From NCBI GenBank assembly GCA_963774765.1, contig CAVZGP010000011.1, positions 496,001-560,000 of the forward strand: 64,000 bases of DNA, read 5' to 3'. Shown piece after piece: positions 19,977 to 29,847 of this stretch. The translations under genes were made by a program, and so were the position numbers. How positions within the stretch are numbered: the stretch's first letter is position 1; every line of letters starts with the position of its first letter. Source of the stretch: Sva-07 sp963774765 (lineage in GTDB: Bacteria > Actinomycetota > Acidimicrobiia > Acidimicrobiales > Ilumatobacteraceae). The notes beneath the pieces are model-generated. The model was not told the DNA's origin and ran no database searches. It saw only the letters and a list, made by a program, of their open reading frames with translations.

Positions 19977-21116
19977 TCAATCGGGAACGAGGGCGGAACG
20001 AAGCGCCTGGCCGAACTCGGGGTCGAGGAGTGGATCATTCGCCCTTGGGTACATCGCCCGCTGGACGGTCTCGAACACGATGCGATCAGCGGACGGAACG
20101 AGTGGCAAGAACTCGCCACTGGCGAGGTCGTTCCAGTTCACGAAGATGACGCTCTCGAAGTACGGCGCCAACATCGCTTCGGCGTAGTTGCCCATCGAAT
20201 CGTGCACGATCACGGTCGTTCCGGCGATGAGTTCGTCGGGCTGCGCGGCGCTCGATGTGTACTTGCGAACTCCCTGCCCGCTCGGCGTCGGAACGATCTC
20301 GAGATCTGTCGACACTCCGGGACGGTCCGAAACCAGGCCACCGACGTTCTCGTCGCGCTCCCAGCCGAGTCGCCTGGTGACGTCTCCGGTGACGGTGGCT
20401 GAGTCCACCGATGCGATGTGTGTCGGATCGAACAGGTCGGCACTGAACTCGTCGATGAGCGCAGCCGCCATGGTGAGCGATCCCAACGCCGTCCAGTGTG
20501 AATCGTTCTGAAAATAGATCTTGTCGTCGCCCTCTGCCGCACGTTCGCGCAGCGGGGACCACAGATCGAGCAGATCGTCACCTTCGGCGAAGGCGTCTCG
20601 AAGTTGTTGCTCCCGCGCTACCTGGCACGTGCCGGCAATTCGGTTGCGAGCCCCGAAGTCCTCCGTCAGTACCGAGCTCTTGTCCGGCGCGATCATGATC
20701 ACGATGTCGGTCGTTGCACCCGATGCCGCCTCCCATCGCGCCACGGTGTCAGCGAGTCCCGAAGCGGGGAACTCGCCGACGCACGCGTCGAGAAAGTCCT
20801 CCGACAGGTTCCACACATCGGACGAGTCGACGAATGCGTTCTCGACGGGGGACTCACCGGTCGCCGCATGGAGGGCCCAGTTGATCGCCGCAGCCGACTC
20901 CTGCCGCAACGGCAGGTGGTCGGTGACGAACGCTTCGTACTCTGCGAATTGTGCGCTGTCGAGCACATCGTCGGTCGACCACTCGGGCAACTCGGCCAGC
21001 GGGCGGTTCTCGCGTTCGGCCGACGCGCTCACGCCCAGCACCCCCAGAACCCATGGCGAGAGGATCAAGCCGACGAAGAGCCCCACGGTGAGGATGTGTT
21101 CGAGTCGAGGTCGCAT
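19977..21116 (-). CDS. AlgJ/AlgX-like SGNH-type acetyltransferase component
   Basis: A 379-residue protein with an N-terminal signal anchor (ILTVGLFVGLILSPWVLGVLG) and an extracytoplasmic SGNH-hydrolase-like domain. The motif FQNDSHWTALG matches the Asp-x-His catalytic pair of AlgJ/AlgX proteins, and IVHDSMGNYAEAM carries the probable nucleophilic serine. FVTDHLPLRQ near the N-terminus is also typical. Proteins of this type move acetyl groups onto exopolysaccharide with a membrane-bound O-acyltransferase. The upstream AlgI-like gene ends eight bases before this ATG, which supports a two-gene O-acetylation operon. The glycan target is unknown but may be the polysaccharide made at the left of the window. 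Confidence 0.8.
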   Translation of the reverse strand: MRPRLEHILTVGLFVGLILSPWVLGVLGVSASAERENRPLAELPEWSTDDVLDSAQFAEYEAFVTDHLPLRQESAAAINWALHAATGESPVENAFVDSSDVWNLSEDFLDACVGEFPASGLADTVARWEAASGATTDIVIMIAPDKSSVLTEDFGARNRIAGTCQVAREQQLRDAFAEGDDLLDLWSPLRERAAEGDDKIYFQNDSHWTALGSLTMAAALIDEFSADLFDPTHIASVDSATVTGDVTRRLGWERDENVGGLVSDRPGVSTDLEIVPTPSGQGVRKYTSSAAQPDELIAGTTVIVHDSMGNYAEAMLAPYFESVIFVNWNDLASGEFLPLVPSADRIVFETVQRAMYPRANDPLLDPEFGQALRSALVPD

Positions 21117-21124
21117 CGTCGTGT

Positions 21125-22543
21125 TCAGAACTGGAAGTAGAGGAAGGGGCTGAGCGAGCCGGTACTGATGAGGCCGAACGACAGGATCAGCCCGCACGCC
21201 AAAGCGACCGGACGTCCGATCGCTCGGATCGTCGATGGGTGTCCATACTCGACGAACAAGGTGTGAGGTTCTCGCGGGAGCAGGAAGACCGTGCAGCCCG
21301 CGATGAGTGCCGGAAGACTCCGCGACGTGAGGGTGGCCACGAAAGCCGGCTCGAGGGCGATTCCCTGCCACGTGAACATCGAGCTGAGCATCCGTTTGGC
21401 GACACCCAGCGTCTCAGCTCGGAAGAAGACCCAGAACACCACGACCAGGAATGCGGTGCGCGTGCGAGCCAGCGCCGGGTGGCGACACTGCTCGACGTAG
21501 TTGCGGCCCGTGAGACGCTCGATGATCATCGCCGCGGCGTGCAGGCCGCCCCACACCATGAACGTCCAGGCTGCGCCGTGCCACAACGCGGTCAGGAAGA
21601 AGACCGTGATGAGGTTGACGTACTGGCGGCCACTGGACACACGATTGCCGCCCAACGGGATGTACACGTAGTCGCGGAACCATTCGCTCAATGTGATGTG
21701 CCAGCGACGCCAGAAGTCGGTGATCGACAGCGCGGAGTACGGGCGTCGGAAGTTCTCGGGGAAGTCGAAACCGAACACCTTGCCCAGCCCGATGGCCATG
21801 TCCGAGTACCCGCTGAAGTCGAAGAAGATCTGCAGAGCGAAGGCCACCGCGCCGATCCAGGCAGTCAGCGTCGACGGATTCGGTGATGCGAAAGCGGCGG
21901 TGGCGACCGAGCCGACCGAGTCGGCAACGATCACCTTCTTGGCCAGGCCGAAGACGAAGCGTTGCAGCCCGAGCGTGACGCGCTCGGAGTCGCTGACGCG
22001 ATGGGTGAGTTGGTCGGCAACGGTCTGGTATCTGACGATCGGCCCGGCGATCAACTGCGGGAACAAGGCGAGGTAGAGCAGGAAGTCGCGGAAGCGTCGT
22101 TGTCGGAGCGCTACGGCCCGGTCGACGTCGAAGACATACGACATTGCCTGGAACGTGAAGAACGAGATGCCGATCGGAAGGTTGCGAGTCGACAACTCGG
22201 GAAAGGGGAGGCCGACGATGCCCACGACCGCTGCGATGTTCACGCTGAACCAGCTCGCGTACTTGAACCAGATCAGTGGCGTCAGCAACACGATGGTGGC
22301 GGCGACGAGCGTCGACTTGGTCGACGCTCCGGCGCTTCGCTGGTTGTGAACTCGCGCTCCGAACAACCATGCGACGAGTCCCGACCCGATGAGCACCAAG
22401 ACGTAGACGCCGGAGCCCCACGCGTAGAACACCAGGCTGGCGGCGAGCAACACCGCGTTGCGCAACCGCGTCGGTGCGACGAAGTAGAGCCCGAGGACGA
22501 CGGGGAGGAAGACGGTCAGGAAGACCGGCGAGGAGAACAGCAT
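21125..22543 (-). CDS. MBOAT-family O-acyltransferase (AlgI-like)
   Basis: A 472-residue integral membrane protein with about ten to twelve helices, starting MLFSSPVFLTVFLPVVLGLY, the standard AlgI/DltB-like start. It contains PIGISFFTFQAMSYVFDVDR, FPQLIAGPIVRY, IFFDFSGYSDMAIGLGKVFG and the RRWHITLSEWFRDYVYIPLGGNR block. The catalytic histidine is in FFLTALWHGAAWTF. The enzyme passes acetyl groups across the membrane to the AlgJ-like partner just downstream. The ATG ending at 22543 is preferred over upstream in-frame codons, which only add non-conserved residues. It is divergent from the SpoIID-like gene. Confidence 0.88.
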   Translation of the reverse strand: MLFSSPVFLTVFLPVVLGLYFVAPTRLRNAVLLAASLVFYAWGSGVYVLVLIGSGLVAWLFGARVHNQRSAGASTKSTLVAATIVLLTPLIWFKYASWFSVNIAAVVGIVGLPFPELSTRNLPIGISFFTFQAMSYVFDVDRAVALRQRRFRDFLLYLALFPQLIAGPIVRYQTVADQLTHRVSDSERVTLGLQRFVFGLAKKVIVADSVGSVATAAFASPNPSTLTAWIGAVAFALQIFFDFSGYSDMAIGLGKVFGFDFPENFRRPYSALSITDFWRRWHITLSEWFRDYVYIPLGGNRVSSGRQYVNLITVFFLTALWHGAAWTFMVWGGLHAAAMIIERLTGRNYVEQCRHPALARTRTAFLVVVFWVFFRAETLGVAKRMLSSMFTWQGIALEPAFVATLTSRSLPALIAGCTVFLLPREPHTLFVEYGHPSTIRAIGRPVALACGLILSFGLISTGSLSPFLYFQF

Positions 22544-22736
22544 TTGCTTTGCTCGGCGGGCAAGGGTCGCATGGACGGCCTGAACCCGCCGAAGTCCGCC
22601 GTGCGCATGCTGGCAACGTAGTCGGCGCACCGGCGGGCAGCCGATGATCGACCCGTTCGGCAAGATGCCGTCAAGCTCGGCGCCGAAGGTGCCGAAGAAC
22701 ACGTCGTGGTGATGGTGTCACGCTCCGCGCGTACAT

Positions 22737-22742
22737 TACAAT
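22737..22742 (+). promoter_or_regulatory. Possible -10 hexamer for a leaderless transcript
   Basis: TACAAT, one mismatch from the -10 consensus, lies eight bases before the ATG at 22751. Transcription from it would begin about at the start codon, giving a leaderless mRNA, which is common in actinobacteria. The -35 region is weak (TGTCAC at 22716-22721), so this remains tentative. Confidence 0.3.
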
Positions 22743-22750
22743 TGCGTTAC

Positions 22751-25700
22751 ATGCGCCGAGCTGCACTCGTCGTCGCTGCCGTGCTCGGCGTGACGCTCCT
22801 CACCTTCGCGCCGGTCGCCACCCCGACCGCCGCCGCTGCCGAACCCACCGACGTGATCGCGGTGGTCGTCGAGGGCACCGGATACGGGCACGGCCGCGGG
22901 ATGAGCCAGTGGGGTGCGTACGGCTGGGCGGTCGACTACGGATCGTCGTGGGTCGACATCCTCAACCACTACTACGGCGGCACGGTGATGGGCGACGTCG
23001 ACACGTCGCAGGCCCGGATTCGTGTGCAACTCAAGGCCTGGGACGACGCCTCCACGGTCGGTGTCACCTCCAACTCCGGCGGGGTCCAGTGGGCGGGACA
23101 GAACGCACCGGCGATGTACGCCCGGGAGATCGCACCGAACGCATTCGCCGTCTACCGCGCGTCCAGCGTCGCCTGCCCGACATCGTCGGGGCTCGTCGTT
23201 CCCGATGGGCCGATCTCCTGGGGATCGAGCAACAGCGCGGCGGTACGCCAGATCCAGACCTTCCTCAACGCATTCCAGACAGGGGCGCGAGCCTCAGCGT
23301 CGACGGCGACTTCGGCAACCTGACGAAGGCTCGTCTCATCGAATGGCAGGGCGCGCAGACGCTGACGGCCGACGGGACCTGGAACGGCGACGACGCCGCC
23401 CGCGCCCGCGATCTCATCAGCGGTGCGCCGACGGCCGCGTGGACGTGGATGGGCAACTGGAACGGGCCGATTGCGTTCACGACGCCGAACGGTGAGGACT
23501 CCGGGGCGTTCCGCGATTCCGTGCTCGGGCTGTGCACTCCGAGCGGCGGCGTCACCCACTACCGCGGCGGGCTCGAGGTTCGCAGCGAGAGCTCCGGCAA
23601 TCGGGTGATCAACGACGTGAAGACCGAGGACTACCTGCGCGGTGTGGTGCCGAAGGAGATCTCCTCCAGTTGGACCGTTGCGGGTGAACTCGGATCTGAT
23701 GGGCTGCGTCGCGGCGCCCACGCTGTCATGGCGCAAGCGGTCGCGGCGCGTTCCTACGCCCTGCAACCGGGTCGCTGGTCTGACGCAATCTGCGACTCGC
23801 AGTCGTGTCAGGTCTACTTCGGCGCTGCGACCCGTGTGACCGCGACCGGTGTCTCCACCAGAATCGAGTACGACGGTACCGACGCTGCGATCGCGGCGAC
23901 GGCCGGCAAGGTGCGCCGCTGGCCCAGCACCGGCGCCATCGTCTCGACCGAGTTCTCCGCATCGAACGGTCCACGCACCGCCGGTGGGGCGTTCCCACCC
24001 GTCGACGACCCAGGTGATGCCACCGCGAGCAACCCGAACCACCGCTGGACGAGGATTCTGGACGCCGACACGCTCGCTGCCCAGTACGGCCTCGGCTCGC
24101 TCACCGGGGCGACGATGGTCGAGGCGAGCTCGAGCGCCAACCAGCAGTTCGACGGCATCTGGTTCAACGACATCGTGCTCACCGGATCGAACGGCAAGAC
24201 CTTCCGCCAGCCCGCGTGGGATTTCCGGGGCACTCAGGGCTTCCCGTCGCCCGGCTTCACGGTGCGTGTCGTCACCCGCGACAGCGTGACGTCGTCGGTC
24301 GCGCTGATCGGTGACTCGGTCGGCAACTCCATCGCCGGCGCGGCGACGTCCGAATTCCGGATCCTCGCCGACGGTACGTTCCCGGCGCTCACCATCGACG
24401 TGCTCGACAGCCGGTTCATCACCAAGACACCGCCGTCGCCGAGCGGTGTCAGCGCAGCGGGCTCGGTGCCGGCCAACACCGAACTGGCCGTGGTCGAGTT
24501 GGGCTACAACCCCTCGACGAACATCGCCGCCGACATCGATGCGATGATGTCGACTCTGGCGGCCCGAGGTGTGCGGCATGTGGCGTGGGTCAACCTCGCG
24601 GACATCCGCACCAGCGGTGGTGCATCCGTGTACGGCCCGACGAACGCCGCGCTGGAGGCCGCGCGTTCGCGCTGGCCGAACCTGACCGTCCTCGACTGGA
24701 ATGGCGCGAGCGCCAGTGCGGGAGCCGAACGGGCGCGCTGGTTCAGCGACGGCGTCCACCTGACTGCCACCGGACAGGCCCAGTTCGCGATGTGGCTGCG
24801 TCAGTCGCTCGTCGCGATGTCGCCGTCGATCGCTGGCCGTCTGGCACCGCCGCGCCGCATCGAGATCCCCGTTGTCGGTCGAACGGTCACCGCCGCCGAC
24901 GGCACCGTCTCGACGATTCCTGCGAACGTGACCGCCGTGTCCCTGAACGTTGCGGCTGTCGATCCGATCGGTGGAGGCTTCGTGACCGTGTGGCCGTGCG
25001 CCGTGGCCCGGCCGCTGACGTCCAATCTCAACTACACCCGTGGAGCGATCGACGGCAACGGCGTGATCGCCCCTGTCGACGCGAACGGCAAGACCTGCGT
25101 CTACTCGCATGTCGCCACCGACGTGGTGATCGACATCGGTGGCTGGTTCGGTCCGGTGGACGCCTCGGGGTCCGGATTCACGGCGATCACGCCGAAACGG
25201 CTCATCGACTCACGCGAGGGTCTCGGTGTACCGCTCGGGCGGGTGCGCCCCGAGTCGCCCGTCGCCCTGCAGGTGGTCGGCGCCGGGGTGCAGCGCACCG
25301 ACGGCAGCAGCCTGGCCATCCCGGCCAACGCGGTTGCCGCGGCGATCAACGTCACCGCTGTTTCTCCCACAGGGCCGGGATTCATCACCGTGTGGCCGTG
25401 CGGCATCGACCGACCCGTCGTGTCGACCGTGAACTTCACCGCCGGCGACATTCGCGCAAACGGCGCGATCGCACCGCTCGGCGCCGGCGGCACCCTGTGC
25501 TTCTACACCCACGCCCCGACCGACCTCGTCGTCGATGTCGTCGGTTGGTTCACCGCCGGCGCGACGCCCACCTCGTCCGCGTTCGTGTCTGCGGTACCGC
25601 AGCGTTGGGTCGACACCCGCATCGGGCTCGGATCGCCGACGTACATCCGGCCGAGCCAACCGCTGCAGGTTCAAGTCACCGGTCGCCAGATGGTCGTTGC

Positions 25701-26031
25701 CGACCAGACCGTCACGATTCCGGCTGACGCCGAATCGGTGTCGTTGAACATCACGGCGGTCGACCCGCCTGCAGGTGGGTTCGCGACCGTGTGGCCGTGC
25801 GGTGCCACGCGACCGCTTGCGGCGAACCTGAACTATCCAGGTGGGCGGGTGACAGCGAACAACGTGGTGGCGACGATCGGGGTCGGGGGGTCGGTGTGCA
25901 TCTACACGCACAGCGACACGCACTTCGTGGTTGACGTGACCGGTTGGTTCAACCGCACTGACACCTTCGCCGCTGTGGTACCCGATCGGGTGGTCGACAC
26001 GCGTTACGGCGTCGGCCCCGCCCCGCTCTGA
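22751..26031 (+). CDS. Secreted SpoIID/LytB-like cell-wall protein with PG-binding, SGNH-like and three surface-repeat modules (one-base frame break)
   Basis: A secreted protein of about 1093 residues. A signal peptide (ALVVAAVLGVTLLTFAPVA) is followed by GTGYGHGRGMSQWGAYGWA with HYYGGT, then a peptidoglycan-binding-like segment (FLNAFQ, SVDGDFGNLTKARLIEWQ). The SpoIID core DYLRGVVPKEISSSW with QAVAARSYAL comes next, about residue 292. An SGNH-like stretch follows (ALIGDSVGNS at about 517, SDGVHLTATGQAQFA later), then three repeats from about residue 700, each with VWPC, N-Y or N-F and VDVxGWF. SpoIID proteins bind or cut glycan strands. A base is missing between about 23280 and 23290; one extra base gives a whole number of codons. 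The GHGxGMSQ block normally follows the SpoIID core, so domain order is unusual. Confidence 0.75.
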
Positions 26032-26173
26032 TCGAACGCCACCCCCGGCTCGCGCACGCATGGGCCGGTAGACCCTGGTGGAACGCGCTCTCGCGTTGTT
26101 TGATGGTGCTGGGCCGCCGCAGTCGTTCGAGCTGGCGGGATCGGTGCGGCTCGAAGGCTCCGTCGGCAGGGAG

Positions 26174-27832
26174 ATGTTCGCAGTGGGCACGTGGGCGGCA
26201 AGAATTCGGATCGGCCTGATCGTCGCGCTGGTCGTCGCGGCAGCGCTCATCCGATCGGTCGAGATGGCCGAGGCGGTTGGCTCGACGCCGACGAAGATGG
26301 TGGCGGTCACGCCGTGCCGTCTCCTGGACACTCGAGAAGCGGGCGAGGGAGCGAGACTCGGCGCGGGTGCCACGACGGGACTCGCTGTCGCCGGACACTG
26401 CGGCGTGTCGTCCGACGCGGTTGCAGCGTCGGTCACCGTGACGGTGACCGAACCCCTGAGCCCGGGCTATGTGACCATGTGGGCAGCCGGATCGACGAGA
26501 CCCCCCACGTCGAGTCTGAACTGGACCGACCCGCAAGAGACCCGTGCGAACGGCGCTGTCGTGTCGATAGGCAACGACGGGGCGGTGTTGGTGTATTCGC
26601 ATGTGTCGACGCATCTCGTCGTCGATGTCTCCGGCTACTTCGTGCCCGCAGCGAGCGCAACCGACGGTCGCTTCGTCGTGGTCGGACCCCAACGTCTGCT
26701 CGACACACGCGACGTGGGTGCGGGGCTGGTGCCGGCTGGCGTTCAGCGGGTGGCACTCCCCGCGGGAGTGCCGGCCGATGCCAGCGCCGTCTTCGTCAAC
26801 CTGACCACCCCGGCGTCGCCGGGACCTGGGTTCTTCAGCGCCTACCCGGCCGGAGCGTCCCGACCCTTCACGTCGGTTCTCAACACCGACGGGGCGGGCC
26901 AGACGCGTGCCGCCGGCGCGATCGTCCCGACGAACAGCGCCGGTTTCGACGTGTTCAGCCTTGGCGGAGGTCACCTGATCGTCGACATCAGCGGCTACTT
27001 CACCGGGCCGTCCGCGGAGCCCTCCGCCAGCGGCTTGTTCCAGATGGTGACCCCACAGCGGCTGATGGACACCAGATCCGACGGCCGGGAGCAGTTCTGG
27101 TCGAACGGTTCGCAGAGCCTCCCCACCGTGTCGACGACGGGGCCGGTTGCGGCGGTCGTTGCCAACCTCACGATGACGAACGCTGCGGGGGCCGGGTTCG
27201 TGACCGCTTTTCCGAGCGAGACAGCCAAACCGTGGATTTCGTCGTTGAATGCCGACCGCCCGGGTCAGACCGTGGCGAATCTTGCGGTCATCGCTTCGGG
27301 AACCACCGGTATCTACCTCTACTCGATGCAGGCGACCCACTTGCTGGTGGACGTCCTGGGATGGTTCTCCGGGTCGGCGACACCTCCTTCGTCGTCTCCG
27401 CACATCCTGTCGAACGTGAAGCCGCCGCCTGTCCCGGATTGCTCGTTCGCGCCGCCGGGTCATTCGGCCGTCGTCGATCGCGTCGCCCAGCGGATGTGGC
27501 TGTGCGATGGCGGCTGGGCCGTGACGGGCTGGATGCCGTTCACGGCTGGCCCGATCAACGACGCTCCCGCCGGTGAGTACCGGGTCTTCTTCAAGAGCAA
27601 TCCCTGGTATGGCGGCGGGTACACGCTGTGGCACTTCACCGGTTTCACCCGCGGCGACCAGGGTGGCCGGGTCGGCTTCCACCGGTATGTCGCGATGAGC
27701 GAGAGTCAGGTCGGCACGGAGGCGTTCCGCAACGCGTCGCACGGCTGCTTCCGCATGCGCGCCGGCGACGCCGCGTTCTTGTACTCCTTCCTCGGGTACG
27801 GCGACCTGGTGCGGATCGTGAACAACGGCTGA
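26174..27832 (+). CDS. Secreted L,D-transpeptidase-like protein with three surface repeats
   Basis: The ATG at 26174 gives about 552 residues with a signal peptide (IGLIVALVVAAALI). Three repeats of about 120 residues follow. Each begins with a (R/L)LLDTR-like motif, continues GxxTxWxxG and ends VVDVSGYF or VDVLGWF, the same module as in the neighbouring SpoIID-like protein. The C-terminal 130 residues contain GRVGFHRYVAMSESQVG and NASHGCFRMRAGDAAFLY. The SHGCxRM motif holds the catalytic cysteine of YkuD-type L,D-transpeptidases, which make 3-3 peptidoglycan cross-links or attach proteins to the wall. Upstream in-frame codons from 26078 do not look like a signal sequence. Together with the preceding gene it forms a cell-wall remodelling pair. 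Confidence 0.75.
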   Translation: MFAVGTWAARIRIGLIVALVVAAALIRSVEMAEAVGSTPTKMVAVTPCRLLDTREAGEGARLGAGATTGLAVAGHCGVSSDAVAASVTVTVTEPLSPGYVTMWAAGSTRPPTSSLNWTDPQETRANGAVVSIGNDGAVLVYSHVSTHLVVDVSGYFVPAASATDGRFVVVGPQRLLDTRDVGAGLVPAGVQRVALPAGVPADASAVFVNLTTPASPGPGFFSAYPAGASRPFTSVLNTDGAGQTRAAGAIVPTNSAGFDVFSLGGGHLIVDISGYFTGPSAEPSASGLFQMVTPQRLMDTRSDGREQFWSNGSQSLPTVSTTGPVAAVVANLTMTNAAGAGFVTAFPSETAKPWISSLNADRPGQTVANLAVIASGTTGIYLYSMQATHLLVDVLGWFSGSATPPSSSPHILSNVKPPPVPDCSFAPPGHSAVVDRVAQRMWLCDGGWAVTGWMPFTAGPINDAPAGEYRVFFKSNPWYGGGYTLWHFTGFTRGDQGGRVGFHRYVAMSESQVGTEAFRNASHGCFRMRAGDAAFLYSFLGYGDLVRIVNNG

Positions 27833-27879
27833 GTGCCGGATTCCTCGCGGAGGTCTCTGGGCGAATAGCTTTCGCCTCC

Positions 27880-28656
27880 ATGGACATTTCTGGAGCAAGC
27901 GCAATCGTCACGGGTGGAGCATCGGGGATCGGTGCGGCATCGGCCCGCATGCTGGCCGCCCGCGGGGCGAAGGTCGTCATCGCCGACCTGCAGGAGGACA
28001 AGGGCAACGAACTCGCCGGCGAGATCGGTGGCGCCTTCTGCAAGGTCGATGTCACCAACACCGACGACATCATCAACGCCGTCGAGATGGCCAAGTCGAT
28101 GGGCCCCGTCCGCGTGCTCGTCAACTCCGCCGGCATCGGCTGGGCGCAGCGCACGGTCGGCAAGGATGGCTCTGTCGAGTCCGCCGCCAATCTCGACGCT
28201 TTCAAGAAGGTCATCGCGATCAACCTCGTCGGCACGTTCGACTGCATCCGCATCGCCGCCACGGCAATGAGCACGACCGAGCCGCTCGAGTACGGCGAGC
28301 GTGGCGCAATCGTCAACATCGCATCCGTCGCGGCGTTCGACGGCCAGATCGGCCAGGCCAGCTACTCGGCCTCGAAGGGCGGCGTCGTCGGCATGACATT
28401 GCCGATCGCCCGTGACCTCTCGGCGGTCGGCATCCGCGTCAACACTGTGGCTCCCGGCCTGATCGACACACCGATCTACGGCGAGGGCGACGCCAGCGAG
28501 GCGTTCAAGGAGAACCTCCAGAAGGGCGTGCTGTTCCCCAAGCGCCTCGGCGACCCCGAGCAGCTCGCGTCGATGGTGATCGAGTGCATCACCAACAGCT
28601 ACATGAACGCCGAGTCGATTCGGGTCGACGGCGGCATCCGCATGCCCCCGAAGTGA
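27880..28656 (+). CDS. Short-chain dehydrogenase (3-hydroxyacyl-CoA dehydrogenase type II-like)
   Basis: A 258-residue classical SDR. The NAD-binding motif TGGASGIG is near residue 11, VLVNSAGIGWAQ gives the NxAG segment, NIASVAAFDGQIGQ the catalytic serine region, and YSASKGG the YxxxK pair. NTVAPGLIDTPIYGE is the usual C-terminal substrate-loop entrance. The Gly/Ala pattern after ADL is typical of HSD17B10-like enzymes oxidising 3-hydroxyacyl-CoA in fatty-acid or branched-chain degradation. It is a single gene converging with argJ. The precise substrate is an inference from family resemblance. Confidence 0.8.
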   Translation: MDISGASAIVTGGASGIGAASARMLAARGAKVVIADLQEDKGNELAGEIGGAFCKVDVTNTDDIINAVEMAKSMGPVRVLVNSAGIGWAQRTVGKDGSVESAANLDAFKKVIAINLVGTFDCIRIAATAMSTTEPLEYGERGAIVNIASVAAFDGQIGQASYSASKGGVVGMTLPIARDLSAVGIRVNTVAPGLIDTPIYGEGDASEAFKENLQKGVLFPKRLGDPEQLASMVIECITNSYMNAESIRVDGGIRMPPK

Positions 28657-28674
28657 CCCTCAACGCCGCGAGGG
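28657..28674. terminator. Short hairpin between convergent genes
   Basis: CCCTC at 28657-28661 pairs with GAGGG at 28670-28674. It lies directly after the SDR stop and before the argJ stop and could end transcription from either side. The stem is short and there is no U tract. Confidence 0.3.
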
Positions 28675-28689
28675 GGCGAACCGGACCGA

Positions 28690-29847
28690 TCAGGTGGTGT
28701 AGTCGGCGTTGAATCTCACGTAGTCGTCGCTGAGGTCGCAGCCCCACACGGTCGCCTCCGCATCGCCGGTGGCGAGCGAGACGTGGATTCGGACGTCCGG
28801 GCTGCGCATGTAGCCCGACAGGGCGGCGAGGGCATCATCGTCGAGCAGGCGGGGATACACCTCGGTGTCGCCGAAGCGGATCACCACAGCGTCCTGGTCG
28901 ATGTCGGTGTCGTCGCTGCACTTCCCGATCGCCATCGCCACGCGACCCCAGTTCGGATCGCCGCCGTGCACCGCCGTCTTGACCAGCGGTGAGTTGACGA
29001 TCGCCTTCGCGACCCGCTTCGCTTGGGCAGTGTCGCGAGCGGCGTCGACGTGTATTTCGATCAGGGAGTGCGCGCCCTCGCCGTCGCGGGCGATCTGCTT
29101 CGTCAGATCGAGTGCCACCTCGTAGAGCGCCGCTTCGAATGCGCCGAGGTCGACGGGTCCCGCCACTCCGGACGCCATGATCACCGACGAATCGCTCGTG
29201 GAGGTGTCGGAGTCGACGCTGACGCAGTTGAACGTCCGCTCGACCACCCGGCGGAACGTGGCATCGAGATCGATGCTCGAGAGTTCGGCATCGGTGAACA
29301 GCAGCGAGATGTGCGTCGCCATGTCGGGTTCGATCATCCCGACCCCCTTGGCCATCCCGACGACACGTGCCGCGCTGCCGGTGACGACCGCCTCGGAAAG
29401 CTTCGGGACCGTGTCGGTCGTCATCATCCCGCGGGCGGGTCCGTCGGCGTCGTCGGAGATGAGCGTGTCCGGCAGCGCGTCGATGCCGGCGCGGATCCGG
29501 TCGATCGGATAACGGCGGCCGATCACCCCGGTCGAGGTGACCACGACGTCCGTCGGCTCGCAACCGAGTCGTGCCGCGACGCGTTGGGCGACCTCGACGG
29601 CATCGTCGTGGCCGTGCGGACCGGTCGCCACATTGGCGTTCTTCGAGATCACCACGACAGCGTGGGCCTGTCCGTCGGCGATCTGGGCGCGGCTGAGGGT
29701 GACGCTCGGTCCGGCGAACCGGCTCTTGGTGAACACGCCGGCGACCGGCACGGCACGGTCGGCGCCGATCACCACGAAGTCGTCGGTGTCGTCCTTGACC
29801 CCGATGTTCGCCACGTGGCTGTGGAACCCCTGGGGGAGCGAGGTCAC
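28690..29847 (-). CDS. argJ: Glutamate N-acetyltransferase / amino-acid acetyltransferase
   Basis: A 385-residue enzyme of arginine biosynthesis that moves the acetyl group from N-acetylornithine to glutamate. The proenzyme is cut before a threonine in the MAT motif, seen here in KGVGMIEPDMATHISLLFTD. Other ArgJ signatures are VTSTGVIGRR, TFNCVSVDSDTSTSD and VHGGDPNWGRVAMAIGK. The sequence ends FNADYTT, the normal ArgJ C-terminus. No other arginine gene is nearby. It overlaps the upstream marR-like gene by four bases, so the regulator and argJ are co-transcribed, an unusual pairing. Confidence 0.92.
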   Translation of the reverse strand: MTSLPQGFHSHVANIGVKDDTDDFVVIGADRAVPVAGVFTKSRFAGPSVTLSRAQIADGQAHAVVVISKNANVATGPHGHDDAVEVAQRVAARLGCEPTDVVVTSTGVIGRRYPIDRIRAGIDALPDTLISDDADGPARGMMTTDTVPKLSEAVVTGSAARVVGMAKGVGMIEPDMATHISLLFTDAELSSIDLDATFRRVVERTFNCVSVDSDTSTSDSSVIMASGVAGPVDLGAFEAALYEVALDLTKQIARDGEGAHSLIEIHVDAARDTAQAKRVAKAIVNSPLVKTAVHGGDPNWGRVAMAIGKCSDDTDIDQDAVVIRFGDTEVYPRLLDDDALAALSGYMRSPDVRIHVSLATGDAEATVWGCDLSDDYVRFNADYTT

